Assembly: GCA_035532535.1 (NCBI GenBank)
Contig: DATKQT010000031.1
Location: forward strand, 1 to 64,000
Source: Palsa-739 sp035532535
GTDB lineage: Bacteria > Actinomycetota > Thermoleophilia > Gaiellales > Gaiellaceae
Direction: 5' to 3'
Length of the DNA: 64,000 nucleotides
Shown piece after piece: positions 36,568-45,474 of this stretch. Under the pieces are notes generated by a model that was given only the letters and a program-made list of their open reading frames with translations, ran no database searches and was not told the DNA's origin. The first letter of the stretch is position 1, and each line of letters begins with the position of its first letter. The position numbers were made by a program, and so were the translations under genes.

Positions 36568-38061
36568 TCAGTGGGACAGGAGCTTTTGCATGATCTGTTT
36601 CGCAATCGGCGCCGAGACCGCGCCGCCGAACCCGTTCAACTGCTTCTCGAGCACGACGGCGACGGCCACCTGTGGGTTGTCCGCCGGGGCGAACGACACG
36701 AACCACGCGGTGTAGATCTTGTTCACCCCGGTCTCGGCCGTTCCGGTCTTCCCGGCCACCTGGATGCCCGGGATCTGTGCAGCAGTCCCGGTTCCGGCCT
36801 GGACGACGGAGACCATCATCTGGTTCAACTCCGCGGCCGTCTCCGGCTTGATCGCGCGCCCGAGGGACGACGCCCTCGTCCGGCTGACGACCGACCCGTC
36901 GTGGCCGAGGATCTTGTCGACGATGTACGGCCGAGGGACGACGCCGCCGTTCGCGATCGTCGCGCCCACCATGAGCATCTGCAGCGGCGTCACCTGGAGC
37001 CGCTCCTGCCCGAACGCGAGTCGGCCGGGATCGACCTCAGTCGCCGGGTCCTTCGGGAACCACAGCTTGTTGTTCTTGTACAGGCCGCTCGGGAGGCGCT
37101 GGTTCGCCGGCGTCTCGAGCGGCGGCGTCGAGTAGAAGCCGAAGCGCTTCGCGTAATCGAGGATGACCTTGGGGCCGATCTGCTTCCCGACGTTGCAGAA
37201 CACCGAGTTGATCGAATGCTGGAAGCCCTCCGCGAGCGTCACGTGCCCGTATGTCTCCGGCCCGTTCTGGTCCGGGTTTCCGGCATTGGAAACGTGCTTG
37301 CCGTACTCGACGCAATACCCGGGATCGTTGAAACCCGACGTGGGCGTGAAGGCGCCGCTGTCCAACGCAGCTGACGCGGTGACCATCTTGAACGTCGATC
37401 CCGGGGCGTAGAGACCGTCGGTCGCACGGTTCAGCAGGGCAGACGAGTCCCCGCATGCTCCTTTCGTCTTCAGGACCTTGGCGTAGCCGCCGAGCTTGTC
37501 GATCAGGTTCGAGTCATACGTCGGCGACGACGCCATGACGTCGATCGCACCCGTGCGCGGGTTCATCGCGACGACGGCGCCGCACTGGTCGCCGAGCAGC
37601 TTCTGCGCCAGCGCCTGCGCCTGCGCGTTGATCGTCAGCACGACGTTGTCCCCGTACACCGTGCCGCCGCCGATCTGGTTCAGCGTGCGCTGGATCGCGT
37701 TGCTCAAGTTGCTCGTCGCCCCCGTGAGGTAATCGTTGAGCGAGAGCTCGAGTCCGGTTTGCGAGAGCGCCGACGTCGAGTAGCCGATCGTCTGCGCGGC
37801 GAGCCCCTTCGACGGATAGCGGCGGAAGTAGAACGTCTGCCCGTTCCGTTTCACCTTCCGGTCGGCGGCGAGCACGGTGCTGCCGTTCGCAGCCAGGATG
37901 AGGCCGCGCGCGACTTCGAACTGCGACACGAGCTCGATCGCATTGTCCTGCTTCGCCGCGAGCGATCCCGCGGCCCAGGACTGCCAGTACGTCGTCGCGA
38001 CGATGAGCGTCGTGAGCATGAGCACGGCGAAGAGCGCGAGGCGGTTCAGCTGTTTGTTCAC
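36568..38061 (-). CDS. pbpA: Penicillin-binding protein, class B transpeptidase (PbpA-like)
   Basis: This 497-residue protein has an N-terminal helix (about 8-28) and a transpeptidase domain from about 150 on. Motifs are SxxK in APGSTFKMVT, SxN in FQHSINSVF and KTG in VAGKTGTAETG. The short N-terminal module and the genomic place between ftsW/rodA and pknB are those of actinobacterial PbpA, which cross-links new peptidoglycan with its SEDS partner. The ATG overlaps the stop of the SEDS gene. Confidence 0.95.
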   Translation of the reverse strand: MNKQLNRLALFAVLMLTTLIVATTYWQSWAAGSLAAKQDNAIELVSQFEVARGLILAANGSTVLAADRKVKRNGQTFYFRRYPSKGLAAQTIGYSTSALSQTGLELSLNDYLTGATSNLSNAIQRTLNQIGGGTVYGDNVVLTINAQAQALAQKLLGDQCGAVVAMNPRTGAIDVMASSPTYDSNLIDKLGGYAKVLKTKGACGDSSALLNRATDGLYAPGSTFKMVTASAALDSGAFTPTSGFNDPGYCVEYGKHVSNAGNPDQNGPETYGHVTLAEGFQHSINSVFCNVGKQIGPKVILDYAKRFGFYSTPPLETPANQRLPSGLYKNNKLWFPKDPATEVDPGRLAFGQERLQVTPLQMLMVGATIANGGVVPRPYIVDKILGHDGSVVSRTRASSLGRAIKPETAAELNQMMVSVVQAGTGTAAQIPGIQVAGKTGTAETGVNKIYTAWFVSFAPADNPQVAVAVVLEKQLNGFGGAVSAPIAKQIMQKLLSH

Positions 38062-39359
38062 GCGTTTGCCCGATCGGAGACGAGCATCAGCCCTGCGACG
38101 ACGATGAAGTTCGAGATCACGCTCGATCCTCCGTAGGAAACGAAAGGAAGCGTGATGCCCGTCAGCGGGATGACGCGGAGGATCCCGCCGACGATCACGA
38201 ACGTCTGCAGCGCGAAGCCGAACGTGAGCCCTGCGGCGAGCAGCTTCGAGAAGCCGTCGTTGGCCGCGAGCGAGACACGGAAACCGCGCAGCACGAAGAC
38301 CATGTAGATGAGAAGGAGTGCGGCCGCGCCGACGAGACCGAGCTCCTGCGCCACAGCGGAGTAGATGAAGTCCGTGCTCAGGAACGGGATCAGCGGCGCT
38401 CCCTGTGCATTACTGAAGACGCCGGAGCCGAGCCCCGTCCCGCCGTATCCGCCGTGTGCGATCGAGTACAGCGACTGCACCATCTGGTAGCTCGCGCAGT
38501 CCTGGCGCAACGTGTAATGCCCGTTGAAGGCGCAATACACGTTCTGCGTCGTCCACGGGTGTAGCCAGTTGGTCACACGCTCGCGGACGTGCGGCGTGCC
38601 CTCGTACACCGCTGCCGAGCCGACGAGGAAGAGCCCGACGAATGCCGCGACGAACGTCAGCCGCGCGGTCGCAGCGTACAGGATCGCGAGGAAGATGCCG
38701 TAGTAGAGAAGGGCACTGCCGAGGTCGCCCGTGGCAAAGAGGACGAGCATCGCACTGCCCCAGATGACGAGCAGCGGCCCCCAGTCCTTGACGCGTCCCT
38801 GCGCGAGCACCTCGCGCTTTTCGCGCAGATACGCGGCGAGGAAGACGATGAGCGCCAGCTTCCCGAGCTCGCCCGGCTGGAACTGCAGGCCGCCGGCATG
38901 GATCCAGAGGCGGGAGCCGTTCACGGTCTGGCCGATGCCCGGCAGCAGCGGCATGAACAGCAGACCGATCGCGCTCAGGCCGAAGAGGTACTTGTAGTTC
39001 TCGAGCAGCCGGTAGTCCCGGCGCAGTACGACGATCACCAGCGCGAACACAGCGACACCGATGACGACCCACAGACCCTGCTTGAACGCGTTCGACGGCC
39101 CGAGCCGGTAGATCTCCGTCAGCCCGATCGCGGTCAGGAGGCCGGCGAGCGGAAGCAGATACGGATCGGCGTTCGGGACGGTGAAGCGCGCAACGACGTG
39201 CGCGGCGAGATAGAGAATGAAGAAGAAGAGCGCGTAGGTGAGCGACGCGGTCGAGATGTGCGACTTGCGCGAGATGTACACGCTCGCGAAGCCGATGGCG
39301 GTGAGCACGCCGACGACGATGAGATAGAACAGCTCGCGGTTCCGGGCGCTCAGCGTCAG
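38058..39359 (-). CDS. rodA: SEDS peptidoglycan polymerase FtsW/RodA, probable CTG start
   Basis: SEDS proteins polymerise lipid II with their class B PBP partner, here the next gene. The first ATG/GTG/TTG in frame is the GTG at 39308, which would give 416 residues but cut the first helix to about a dozen residues. A CTG at 39359 gives 433 residues, restores a full first helix (ARNRELFYLIVVGVLTAIG) and overlaps the pstP stop as CTGA, in line with the other overlaps in this operon. Motifs include GSRLWIHAGGLQFQPGELGK and the final GITLPFVSYGGSSVISNF. I prefer the CTG but it is not proven. Confidence 0.88.
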   Translation of the reverse strand: MTLSARNRELFYLIVVGVLTAIGFASVYISRKSHISTASLTYALFFFILYLAAHVVARFTVPNADPYLLPLAGLLTAIGLTEIYRLGPSNAFKQGLWVVIGVAVFALVIVVLRRDYRLLENYKYLFGLSAIGLLFMPLLPGIGQTVNGSRLWIHAGGLQFQPGELGKLALIVFLAAYLREKREVLAQGRVKDWGPLLVIWGSAMLVLFATGDLGSALLYYGIFLAILYAATARLTFVAAFVGLFLVGSAAVYEGTPHVRERVTNWLHPWTTQNVYCAFNGHYTLRQDCASYQMVQSLYSIAHGGYGGTGLGSGVFSNAQGAPLIPFLSTDFIYSAVAQELGLVGAAALLLIYMVFVLRGFRVSLAANDGFSKLLAAGLTFGFALQTFVIVGGILRVIPLTGITLPFVSYGGSSVISNFIVVAGLMLVSDRANA

Positions 39360-40279
39360 TGCATCAGCCCCCAGAGCAGGAGCGAGACGACGATCGCGAG
39401 CAGCACGAGCGTCGCGAGGACGACGCGCACCCGCACCGCCGACCGATCGGCAAGTGAAGAGCTGGCACTTGCGCGCACGGTGACGTCTTCCCTCGTGACG
39501 TCGTCGACGGGAGGGGTGACCGCGTCCATCGTCGCGGTATCGCCGAGATCCGTGCCGCCGGCGAGCTTGCCGATCGAGAACGCGACGACTGTGATGTTGT
39601 CCTCTCCGCCACCGCGGTTCGCAGCCGTGACGAGCTGCTTCGTCAGACTCTCGAGATTGCCCCGATACTGCTCGACGGTGGCGAGAATGTGCTCGTCGTC
39701 GACCATGTCCGTGAGACCGTCGGAGCAGATGAGAAAGACGTCACCGTCCTGCGTGTCGACGATGAACGAGTCGACGTCGACATCCGGGTCGGTGCCGACC
39801 GCCCGTGTGATCACCGACCGCTGCGGGTGCGTCTCAGCCTCCTCCGGCGAGAGCTTGCCCGTCTTCAGGAGCTCGTTCACGAGCGAGTGGTCCTCCGTGA
39901 TCTGCTCCATCTCCCGGCCGCGCACGAGGTAGGCACGGGAGTCGCCCACGTGGCCGATCACCACGCCGTCGTCCTCGACGAGCGCGACGGTCATGGTCGT
40001 CCCCATTCCCGAGGTGGCGGGATCGACGCTCGACCGCTCGTGCACGCGCCGGTTCGCCTCCTGGATGAGCGACGCGACGCGCTCCGGCCCGGTGAGGCGA
40101 CCGGGGTCGGTGTCCTCGAGCGCCGCCGCCGCGAGCTTCGAGGCCACCTCGCCGGCCTGCGCGCCGCCCATGCCGTCGGCAACGGCGAAGAGCGGGGGCG
40201 CGAGGACGAACGCGTCCTCGTTGCGGCGGCGCTTCCGGCCGGTGTCCGTCTTCGCTGCGTACGCGCCGACGACGCTCAC
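39356..40279 (-). CDS. pstP: PP2C-type Ser/Thr protein phosphatase PstP
   Basis: PstP removes phosphate from PknB-type kinases and their targets. The 307-residue protein has the PP2C metal motifs NEDAFVLAP, AVADGMGGAQAGEVAS, VGHVGDSRAYLVRG, ICSDGLTDMV and a GGEDNITVVAFSIG stretch. A C-terminal helix (about 285-303, VVLATLVLLAIVVSLLLWG) anchors it to the membrane with almost no outer part. It lies between fhaB and ftsW/rodA with ATGA-type overlaps. Confidence 0.95.
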   Translation of the reverse strand: MSVVGAYAAKTDTGRKRRRNEDAFVLAPPLFAVADGMGGAQAGEVASKLAAAALEDTDPGRLTGPERVASLIQEANRRVHERSSVDPATSGMGTTMTVALVEDDGVVIGHVGDSRAYLVRGREMEQITEDHSLVNELLKTGKLSPEEAETHPQRSVITRAVGTDPDVDVDSFIVDTQDGDVFLICSDGLTDMVDDEHILATVEQYRGNLESLTKQLVTAANRGGGEDNITVVAFSIGKLAGGTDLGDTATMDAVTPPVDDVTREDVTVRASASSSLADRSAVRVRVVLATLVLLAIVVSLLLWGLMH

Positions 40280-40755
40280 GGATCGAACCTCAGGTCGGTC
40301 TCCCCGACGCGGATCAGGTCGCCCGGGGCCAGCCGCTGGGCGCCTTCGATCCGGACGCCGTTCACGTACGTGCCGTTCGTCGAGCCCAGGTCCTGCACCC
40401 AGACGCCGTCGCGACGCGGCTCGAAGCGGACGTGGCGCGCGGATGCAAACTCGTCGCCGTCGATGGCGACGTCGTTTTGACTCCCGCGTCCGATCGTGAG
40501 CGGCGCAGAATCGACGGAGTACTCATCGCCCTTCTCGAGCACGGGGCTCTCCTGCACGACGAGCCGCCCGCCCGTAGCAGGCGGGGCGGGACCGGCGGAG
40601 ATGGGCGCCATGATGAAGCTCTCCTGCGCAGGCGCGGCGCGCATGTCGCGCGAGACAGTGCGGATGATGCGCCAGATGAGCGCGTAGAGCAGGACGAGGA
40701 ACGCGATCTTGAGTGCGAGTAGGACTTCTTCGAGCCGCGTGCTCGCCAGCGTCAT
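40276..40755 (-). CDS. fhaB: FHA-domain membrane protein FhaB
   Basis: The 159-residue protein has one N-terminal helix (about 11-29) and a C-terminal FHA domain (about 75-155) with GRGSQNDVAIDGDEFASARH and LGSTNGTYVNGVRI, the phosphothreonine-binding loops (Arg, Ser and Asn residues present). In mycobacteria the equivalent protein couples kinase signals to cell-wall synthesis. It overlaps both fhaA and pstP. Confidence 0.93.
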   Translation of the reverse strand: MTLASTRLEEVLLALKIAFLVLLYALIWRIIRTVSRDMRAAPAQESFIMAPISAGPAPPATGGRLVVQESPVLEKGDEYSVDSAPLTIGRGSQNDVAIDGDEFASARHVRFEPRRDGVWVQDLGSTNGTYVNGVRIEGAQRLAPGDLIRVGETDLRFDP

Positions 40756-41522
40756 TCGCGCTCCGTCGAGAACGTCACTTCGGTCGATCCGACCGTGAAC
40801 GTGTCACCCGGATCGAGCTTTGCGCGCTGCACGCGCCTGCCGTTCACCTCGACGCCGTTGGTCGAGTCGAGGTCGACGATCCAGAAGCTCGTCCCCTCCT
40901 GCCGCAGCTCCGCGTGCCGACGGGAGACATTTGCGTCCTCGATCTGAATGTCGCACTCGCGCGAGCGTCCGAGCACGACTCGGCGCTTGTCGACGCGAAG
41001 ACGCTGTCCGTCCCACGACAGCACGGCGACCTCCCGCTCCAGGCCGGGCTCCTCCGGCGAGGCGGCCTCCGCCACATCCGGGACCGGGTGCTTGTAGATC
41101 ATCGTCGCGCCCGACTCGACCTGCTCCTCCGGCGCGTCGCTGCGCGTACCGTGGCGCGGCTGCACCATCCGCGTGGCGATGCCGAACTCGCCCAGTGCGA
41201 GGTCCGGGTCGGTCTCGAGCCCGACGCGAGGCGGCGTCAACAGCGCATAGCTCTCGCGCCGCGCGTGCTCGCCGAGATACTCCTCGAGCTCCGACTGCAA
41301 CGAGTTCTCGTAGCCCTCGAACTGTTCGCGGTCGCCGGACGACAGATAGATCGTGTACTCGTTCGGGACGTAGACGCGCGACACCGAGACCACGCGATGC
41401 TCGTCCATCTCCTTCGCGAGTTTCCGCGCGAGCTCGACGGGCTGGACGTTCGTTCGGAAGGCGCGGCCGAAGACACCCTCGAAGAGGGCCTCGATCTTCT
41501 GCTCGATCGACCGCAGCACCAT
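40752..41522 (-). CDS. fhaA: FhaA: DUF3662 plus FHA domain protein
   Basis: The 256-residue protein starts with a DUF3662 domain (about 1-115, LRSIEQKIEALFEGVFGRAF and NEYTIYLSSGDRE), has a flexible acidic linker, and ends with an FHA domain (about 165-250) carrying LGRSRECDIQIEDANVSRRH and DLDSTNGVEVNGRRV. FhaA homologues bind phosphorylated MviN and other PknB targets. It is the first gene of the wall-growth operon proper, 33 bp behind the polytopic kinase gene. Confidence 0.95.
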   Translation of the reverse strand: MVLRSIEQKIEALFEGVFGRAFRTNVQPVELARKLAKEMDEHRVVSVSRVYVPNEYTIYLSSGDREQFEGYENSLQSELEEYLGEHARRESYALLTPPRVGLETDPDLALGEFGIATRMVQPRHGTRSDAPEEQVESGATMIYKHPVPDVAEAASPEEPGLEREVAVLSWDGQRLRVDKRRVVLGRSRECDIQIEDANVSRRHAELRQEGTSFWIVDLDSTNGVEVNGRRVQRAKLDPGDTFTVGSTEVTFSTERE

Positions 41523-41555
41523 TGCGCGGGTGAGGGTACCCCTACGCCCCCAGGA

Positions 41556-43160
41556 TTACGCGCGCCTGGCCCGCAACGCCACGGCAGCGGCGGTCAGCCA
41601 GGCGGCGGCGGCGAGGGAGCCGGCAGGTGCCGACGGCACCGCGACGACGGTGGCGATGAGCATGGCTGCGCCGAGCGCTGCCGCTCCCCAGCGGCCGCGA
41701 GCGTGCGCGAAGGGGAGCGCGAGGGCAACGGCGGCGAAGACGACGACCTCGACGAGCAGGCCCGGGTGGGCGGCCGCGGCGCGGCCGAGCGAGCCGGCGA
41801 CATCGAGCGGATCGCGCGCGCCGGCGACCCCGAGGCCGAGCGGCGGCGAAGACCCGACGAGCGGGAGCGTCGTGTGCCCCATGCCGGCGACGAGCGCCGC
41901 GACGAGCACGGCGAGCCCTGCCTGGGCGGCGCGGCGCGGGGCGGAGCGGAGCGTCGCCGCTGCGAGCGGAACGAGACCGAGCGCGCTCAACGGGACAAGG
42001 AGCGGGCCGAGCGCAAACAGGAGTCCGCCACGCGGCTCGCGCCAGCACAGGACAAGCCACGCGAGCGCGAGCACGCCATACAGGAGCGCGAGGCCGAGGG
42101 AGATGTTCCCCAGTGGGAGCACGGGCACGGCCAGCGCGACGGCGAGCCCGGCACGGGGGTGAAACGCGGTCACGGCAGCGGTGAGAACGGCGAGCCCGAC
42201 GGCCCAGCCGTGCGGATAGAAGGGAAAGGCGACCGCGGTCCAGCCGGCGAACGCGGCCGCGAGTGCGGCGGCGCCGATCCGGCCCGCCTCCGCGGGTACC
42301 GAGAGTCCGAGCGCACGCGCCCGCTTGCGGCGGCGGTGGGCGGAGGCTCCCCGAAGCGCATCGGCGAGCGCTGCCGCGGATGGGCGCCGCGAGGGCGACA
42401 GCGACAGGGCCCGGTCGACGAGTTGGATGAGCTGCTTCGGCAGATCGGGGCGAAGCGTCGCCAGCGACGGCGCTCCCACCTCGATCGCGCGCGCAGTGTC
42501 GAGCATCGACGTCTGCCAGAACGGGTGCCTGCCGGAGAGGGACTCCCACAACATCACGCCCACCGCCCAGACGTCGGCAGCCTCGGTGGCGTCGTCGCCC
42601 GCGAGCCGTTCCGGCGAGATGTACGCGAGCGTGCCGGGCACGTCCCCCTGCGCCGTCAGCGTCTCGGCCTCCGCCATGCGCGCGAGGCCGAAGTCGAGCA
42701 GCCGCGCCGACACGCCCTCGCCGTCGGCGAGCAGGACGTTCGACGGCTTGACGTCGCGATGGAGGATTCCCGCGCGATGCGCATGCGCAAGCCCTTCCGA
42801 CACCTGGGCGCACGCCTCGACGGCGTCGGCGTCGTCGAGGTCGCCCGCCCGCAGTGCCTCGCGGAAGGTGCAGCCGGGGACGTACTCGTAGGCGATGTAG
42901 ACGTGGCGCGCGTCGCGGGCGAAGGCATAGGCACGGAGGCAGCTCGGATGGCGCAGCCTCGCCGCCGCGGACGCTTCGCGCTCGGCTCGCGCCGCCGCCT
43001 TGCCCTCGCGGGCGACGATCTTCAGAGCGACGTCGAGGCCGGTCCGCTCGTCGCGGGCGAGCCAGACGGAGCCCGACCCGCCGCTCCCGAGCGGCCGAAT
43101 CGGCCGGTAGCGACCGAGGACGGGCTCGCTTTGCTGGAGAGCGAGCGCACCGTTGGACAT
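41556..43160 (-). CDS. Ser/Thr protein kinase fused to a polytopic membrane domain
   Basis: The 534-residue protein has an N-terminal kinase domain (about 18-275): glycine loop LGSGGSGSVW, K47, HRDVKPSNVLLADG, DFGLARM and GTLAYISPERLAG. Unlike typical receptor kinases, the C-terminal 240 residues are a chain of about eight or nine hydrophobic helices with very short loops (for example LAVALAVPVLPLGNISLGLALLYGV, split here by Gly/Pro turns) and no outer sensor domain. It precedes fhaA on the same strand and may belong to the same signalling network. Function of the membrane part is unknown. Confidence 0.87.
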   Translation of the reverse strand: MSNGALALQQSEPVLGRYRPIRPLGSGGSGSVWLARDERTGLDVALKIVAREGKAAARAEREASAAARLRHPSCLRAYAFARDARHVYIAYEYVPGCTFREALRAGDLDDADAVEACAQVSEGLAHAHRAGILHRDVKPSNVLLADGEGVSARLLDFGLARMAEAETLTAQGDVPGTLAYISPERLAGDDATEAADVWAVGVMLWESLSGRHPFWQTSMLDTARAIEVGAPSLATLRPDLPKQLIQLVDRALSLSPSRRPSAAALADALRGASAHRRRKRARALGLSVPAEAGRIGAAALAAAFAGWTAVAFPFYPHGWAVGLAVLTAAVTAFHPRAGLAVALAVPVLPLGNISLGLALLYGVLALAWLVLCWREPRGGLLFALGPLLVPLSALGLVPLAAATLRSAPRRAAQAGLAVLVAALVAGMGHTTLPLVGSSPPLGLGVAGARDPLDVAGSLGRAAAAHPGLLVEVVVFAAVALALPFAHARGRWGAAALGAAMLIATVVAVPSAPAGSLAAAAWLTAAAVALRARRA

Positions 43161-43235
43161 CGGTTCAGTCAGGTTGGCGGCGGCAGGCGGATTTCCTCTC
43201 CAACAGAGGGCCGCGTTACAGTCTGGCCCGACCGC

Positions 43236-44390
43236 ATGACGACATTCGACGACGAGAACATCGAGTTCGACTTCTTCGACGAGCCGGAGACGGAGGAGGC
43301 CTCCCGGCCGCGCCGCCGGCCGCGCCGCGAGCGCTCCGGCCCTCCGCGCCCCCCCGCGCCGCCCACGGGCCTCGTGCCGCTCGCGCGACTCGTCGGCCTG
43401 ATCGCGATCGCGATCGCGATCATCGTCGCGTTCGTCTTCTGGGTCGGCGCCTGCCAGGGGAAGAGCGCGCACGACCAGTACGCCTCGTATGCGACGAGTG
43501 TTCGGACCGTTGCTGCGAGCTCCAACGCGCTCGGGCATGAGTTCGCCGCGAAGCTCGGTTCGTCGGTGCTGAAGCAGGCCAACCTCGAGTCGAGCCTGCA
43601 GCAGTACGCGCAACAGGAGCAGCAGGAGTACGACCAGGCACAGCAGATCCATCCGCCCGGCCCGCTGCGGCAGATCCACGAGCACCTCGTGGACGCGATC
43701 GAGTTGCGCGCGAAGGGACTCGCTGCGCTCGGTGAGGTCGTCGCCGGATGGAACTCGAAGAGCGCGACGTCGACGAACACCGCCATCAACGGGCTCGCGG
43801 CGCAGGCCGAGTTGCTGACCGCGAGCGACGTCGTATGGGAGCAGCTGTACTGGTTGCCGGCGACGCAGCAGCTGAAGACGGAGGGGATCACCGGCGTCGT
43901 CATCCCGAAGTCGACATTCGTCCCGAACACGGAGCTCGTGAGCGCGCGCTCGTTCGGCGTGCTGCTCGACCATCTGAAGGGCGGCTCGACCGGCCGTTCG
44001 TCAGCGCCGACCGGCCTGCACGGGTCCGCGCTCGTCTCCGTGGTCGCAAACCCCGGCGCGACTGCACTCTCGACCTCGACCGCCACAACGGTGAAGGTCT
44101 CCGCCGACCTCGCATTCGTGGCCACCGTCGAGGATTCCGGCAACTTCCAGGAGAACGGGGTCGTCGTACACCTGACGATCACCGCAGGCAGCGCGACGAT
44201 CAAGCGAACGCAGACGATTCAGACGATCGCGTCGAAGACGCAGCAGACGGTGTCGTTCGGAAACTTCAACCTCCCGACCGCCGCGTTCGGGAACAGGGCG
44301 ACGGTGAAGGTCGACGTCGCGCCGGTGCCGGGAGAGACGAACGTCTCGAACAACACCGCCACCTACACGGTCTTCTTCACGCTCGGCTGA
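43236..44390 (+). CDS. Membrane-anchored protein with CARDB-like outer domain
   Basis: The 384-residue protein has an acidic N-terminal cytosolic tail (NIEFDFFDEPETEEA), a Pro/Arg-rich linker, one helix at about 52-75 (VGLIAIAIAIIVAFVFWVGA), a helical outer region (about 80-240) and a C-terminal beta-sandwich (about 275-384). The sandwich has VKVDVAPVPGETNVSNNTAT, typical of CARDB/cell-adhesion-like repeats. No enzyme motif is seen. It is divergent from the polytopic kinase gene across a 75-bp gap and may be a target of the FHA/kinase system. Confidence 0.72.
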   Translation: MTTFDDENIEFDFFDEPETEEASRPRRRPRRERSGPPRPPAPPTGLVPLARLVGLIAIAIAIIVAFVFWVGACQGKSAHDQYASYATSVRTVAASSNALGHEFAAKLGSSVLKQANLESSLQQYAQQEQQEYDQAQQIHPPGPLRQIHEHLVDAIELRAKGLAALGEVVAGWNSKSATSTNTAINGLAAQAELLTASDVVWEQLYWLPATQQLKTEGITGVVIPKSTFVPNTELVSARSFGVLLDHLKGGSTGRSSAPTGLHGSALVSVVANPGATALSTSTATTVKVSADLAFVATVEDSGNFQENGVVVHLTITAGSATIKRTQTIQTIASKTQQTVSFGNFNLPTAAFGNRATVKVDVAPVPGETNVSNNTATYTVFFTLG

Positions 44391-44872
44391 TGCACGTCAG
44401 CACCTCCGTCGCAGCGTGGATCGCGATCGGTGCAGCCGCGGCCGCGGCCGTCGCCGTCCTGCTCGGCGTCCTGTACTTCGCGTCGTTGCGGCGCGTCCGC
44501 CGCGCCCAACACGTGCTGCTCGGCGGCGGAAAGGCCGACCTCGTCGACTTCGCTGTCTCGCTCCAGAGCCGCATCGACGATCTGCACCGCGCGATCGACG
44601 AGATCGCGGCCGGCCTGGCCCGCGTCGACCGGCGGGTCGACGACAGCGTCTCGAGGACGGCGATCGTCCGCTACGACGCCTACGAGGGAAGCGGCGGGCA
44701 CCAGTCCTCGTCGTTCGCGCTCCTCGACTCGGGGCGCAGCGGCATCGTCGTGACGGCCATCCAGGGCCGCGACTACGCGCGCATCTACGTCAAGGAAGTC
44801 GAGCACGGCCGCTCCTCCGTGGCCCTCTCCCCCGAGGAGCTGGACGCGGTCGAGCGGGCAATGGCCTCGTAG
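44390..44872 (+). CDS. DUF4446 family protein
   Basis: The ATG at 44390 shares a base with the preceding stop and gives 160 residues: an N-terminal helix (about 6-30), a coiled-coil-like segment (DLVDFAVSLQSRIDDLHRAI) and a C-terminal domain VRYDAYEGSGGHQSSSFALL, GIVVTAIQGRDYARIYVKEV, ALSPEELDAVERA. These are the conserved parts of DUF4446, found beside chromosome-partitioning or envelope genes in Gram-positives. Its function is unknown. Confidence 0.85.
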   Translation: MHVSTSVAAWIAIGAAAAAAVAVLLGVLYFASLRRVRRAQHVLLGGGKADLVDFAVSLQSRIDDLHRAIDEIAAGLARVDRRVDDSVSRTAIVRYDAYEGSGGHQSSSFALLDSGRSGIVVTAIQGRDYARIYVKEVEHGRSSVALSPEELDAVERAMAS

Positions 44873-44905
44873 TCGGGCCTCGCTGGTACCTTTGTGCCCA
44901 GGAAA

Positions 44906-45427
44906 ATGGGGCATGTCCTCGTCCTGAACGCGAGCTACGAGCCGTTGAACGTCTGCACGGTTCGGCGGGCGCACGTGCTCGTCTACAAGGGGAAGGCCGA
45001 GGTGATCGAGCATCTCGACCAGCCGCTCCGATCGGCGACGGGCAGCTTCATCCGCCCGCACGTCATCCGCCTCGTCACGTACGTCCGTGTCCCGCGGGCG
45101 ATCCAGCGGAAGATCTCGCGACGCGCGCTGTTCGCCCGGGACGGCTGGCGCTGCGTCTACTGCGGCACCCCGGGGGGTCGGCTGACCCTCGACCACGTCG
45201 TTCCTCGCTCGAAGGGCGGGGAGTCCGTGTGGGAGAACGTCGTCACCGCCTGCGCGCCGTGCAACCTGCGCAAGGGCGACCGCACGCTGGAGCAGGCCGG
45301 GATGGAGTTGCGGACGCCTCCGCGCCCGCCGCAGCCGGTGCTCTTCATCAAGCTCGCGGCGCCGCGCATCCCCCACGGCTGGACGCAGTACCTCGGCGAG
45401 CTCGGCACCGCCACCGCCGCGGCGTAG
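44906..45427 (+). CDS. HNH endonuclease
   Basis: From the ATG at 44906 the protein has 173 residues; a GTG four codons upstream lies almost on the TACCTT box at 44887-44892 and is less likely. The N-terminal GHVLVLNASYEPLNVC is typical of a widespread chromosomal HNH family. The nuclease core has zinc ribbons CVYCG and CAPCNLRKGD around RLTLDHVVPRSKGGE, where the His is the catalytic residue. The role of this family in cells is not settled; repair is the usual suggestion. Confidence 0.9.
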   Translation: MGHVLVLNASYEPLNVCTVRRAHVLVYKGKAEVIEHLDQPLRSATGSFIRPHVIRLVTYVRVPRAIQRKISRRALFARDGWRCVYCGTPGGRLTLDHVVPRSKGGESVWENVVTACAPCNLRKGDRTLEQAGMELRTPPRPPQPVLFIKLAAPRIPHGWTQYLGELGTATAAA

Positions 45428-45474
45428 CCACGTAGCGATGTGACATCCGGGGTGCCCGGCACCGTATGCCTGGC

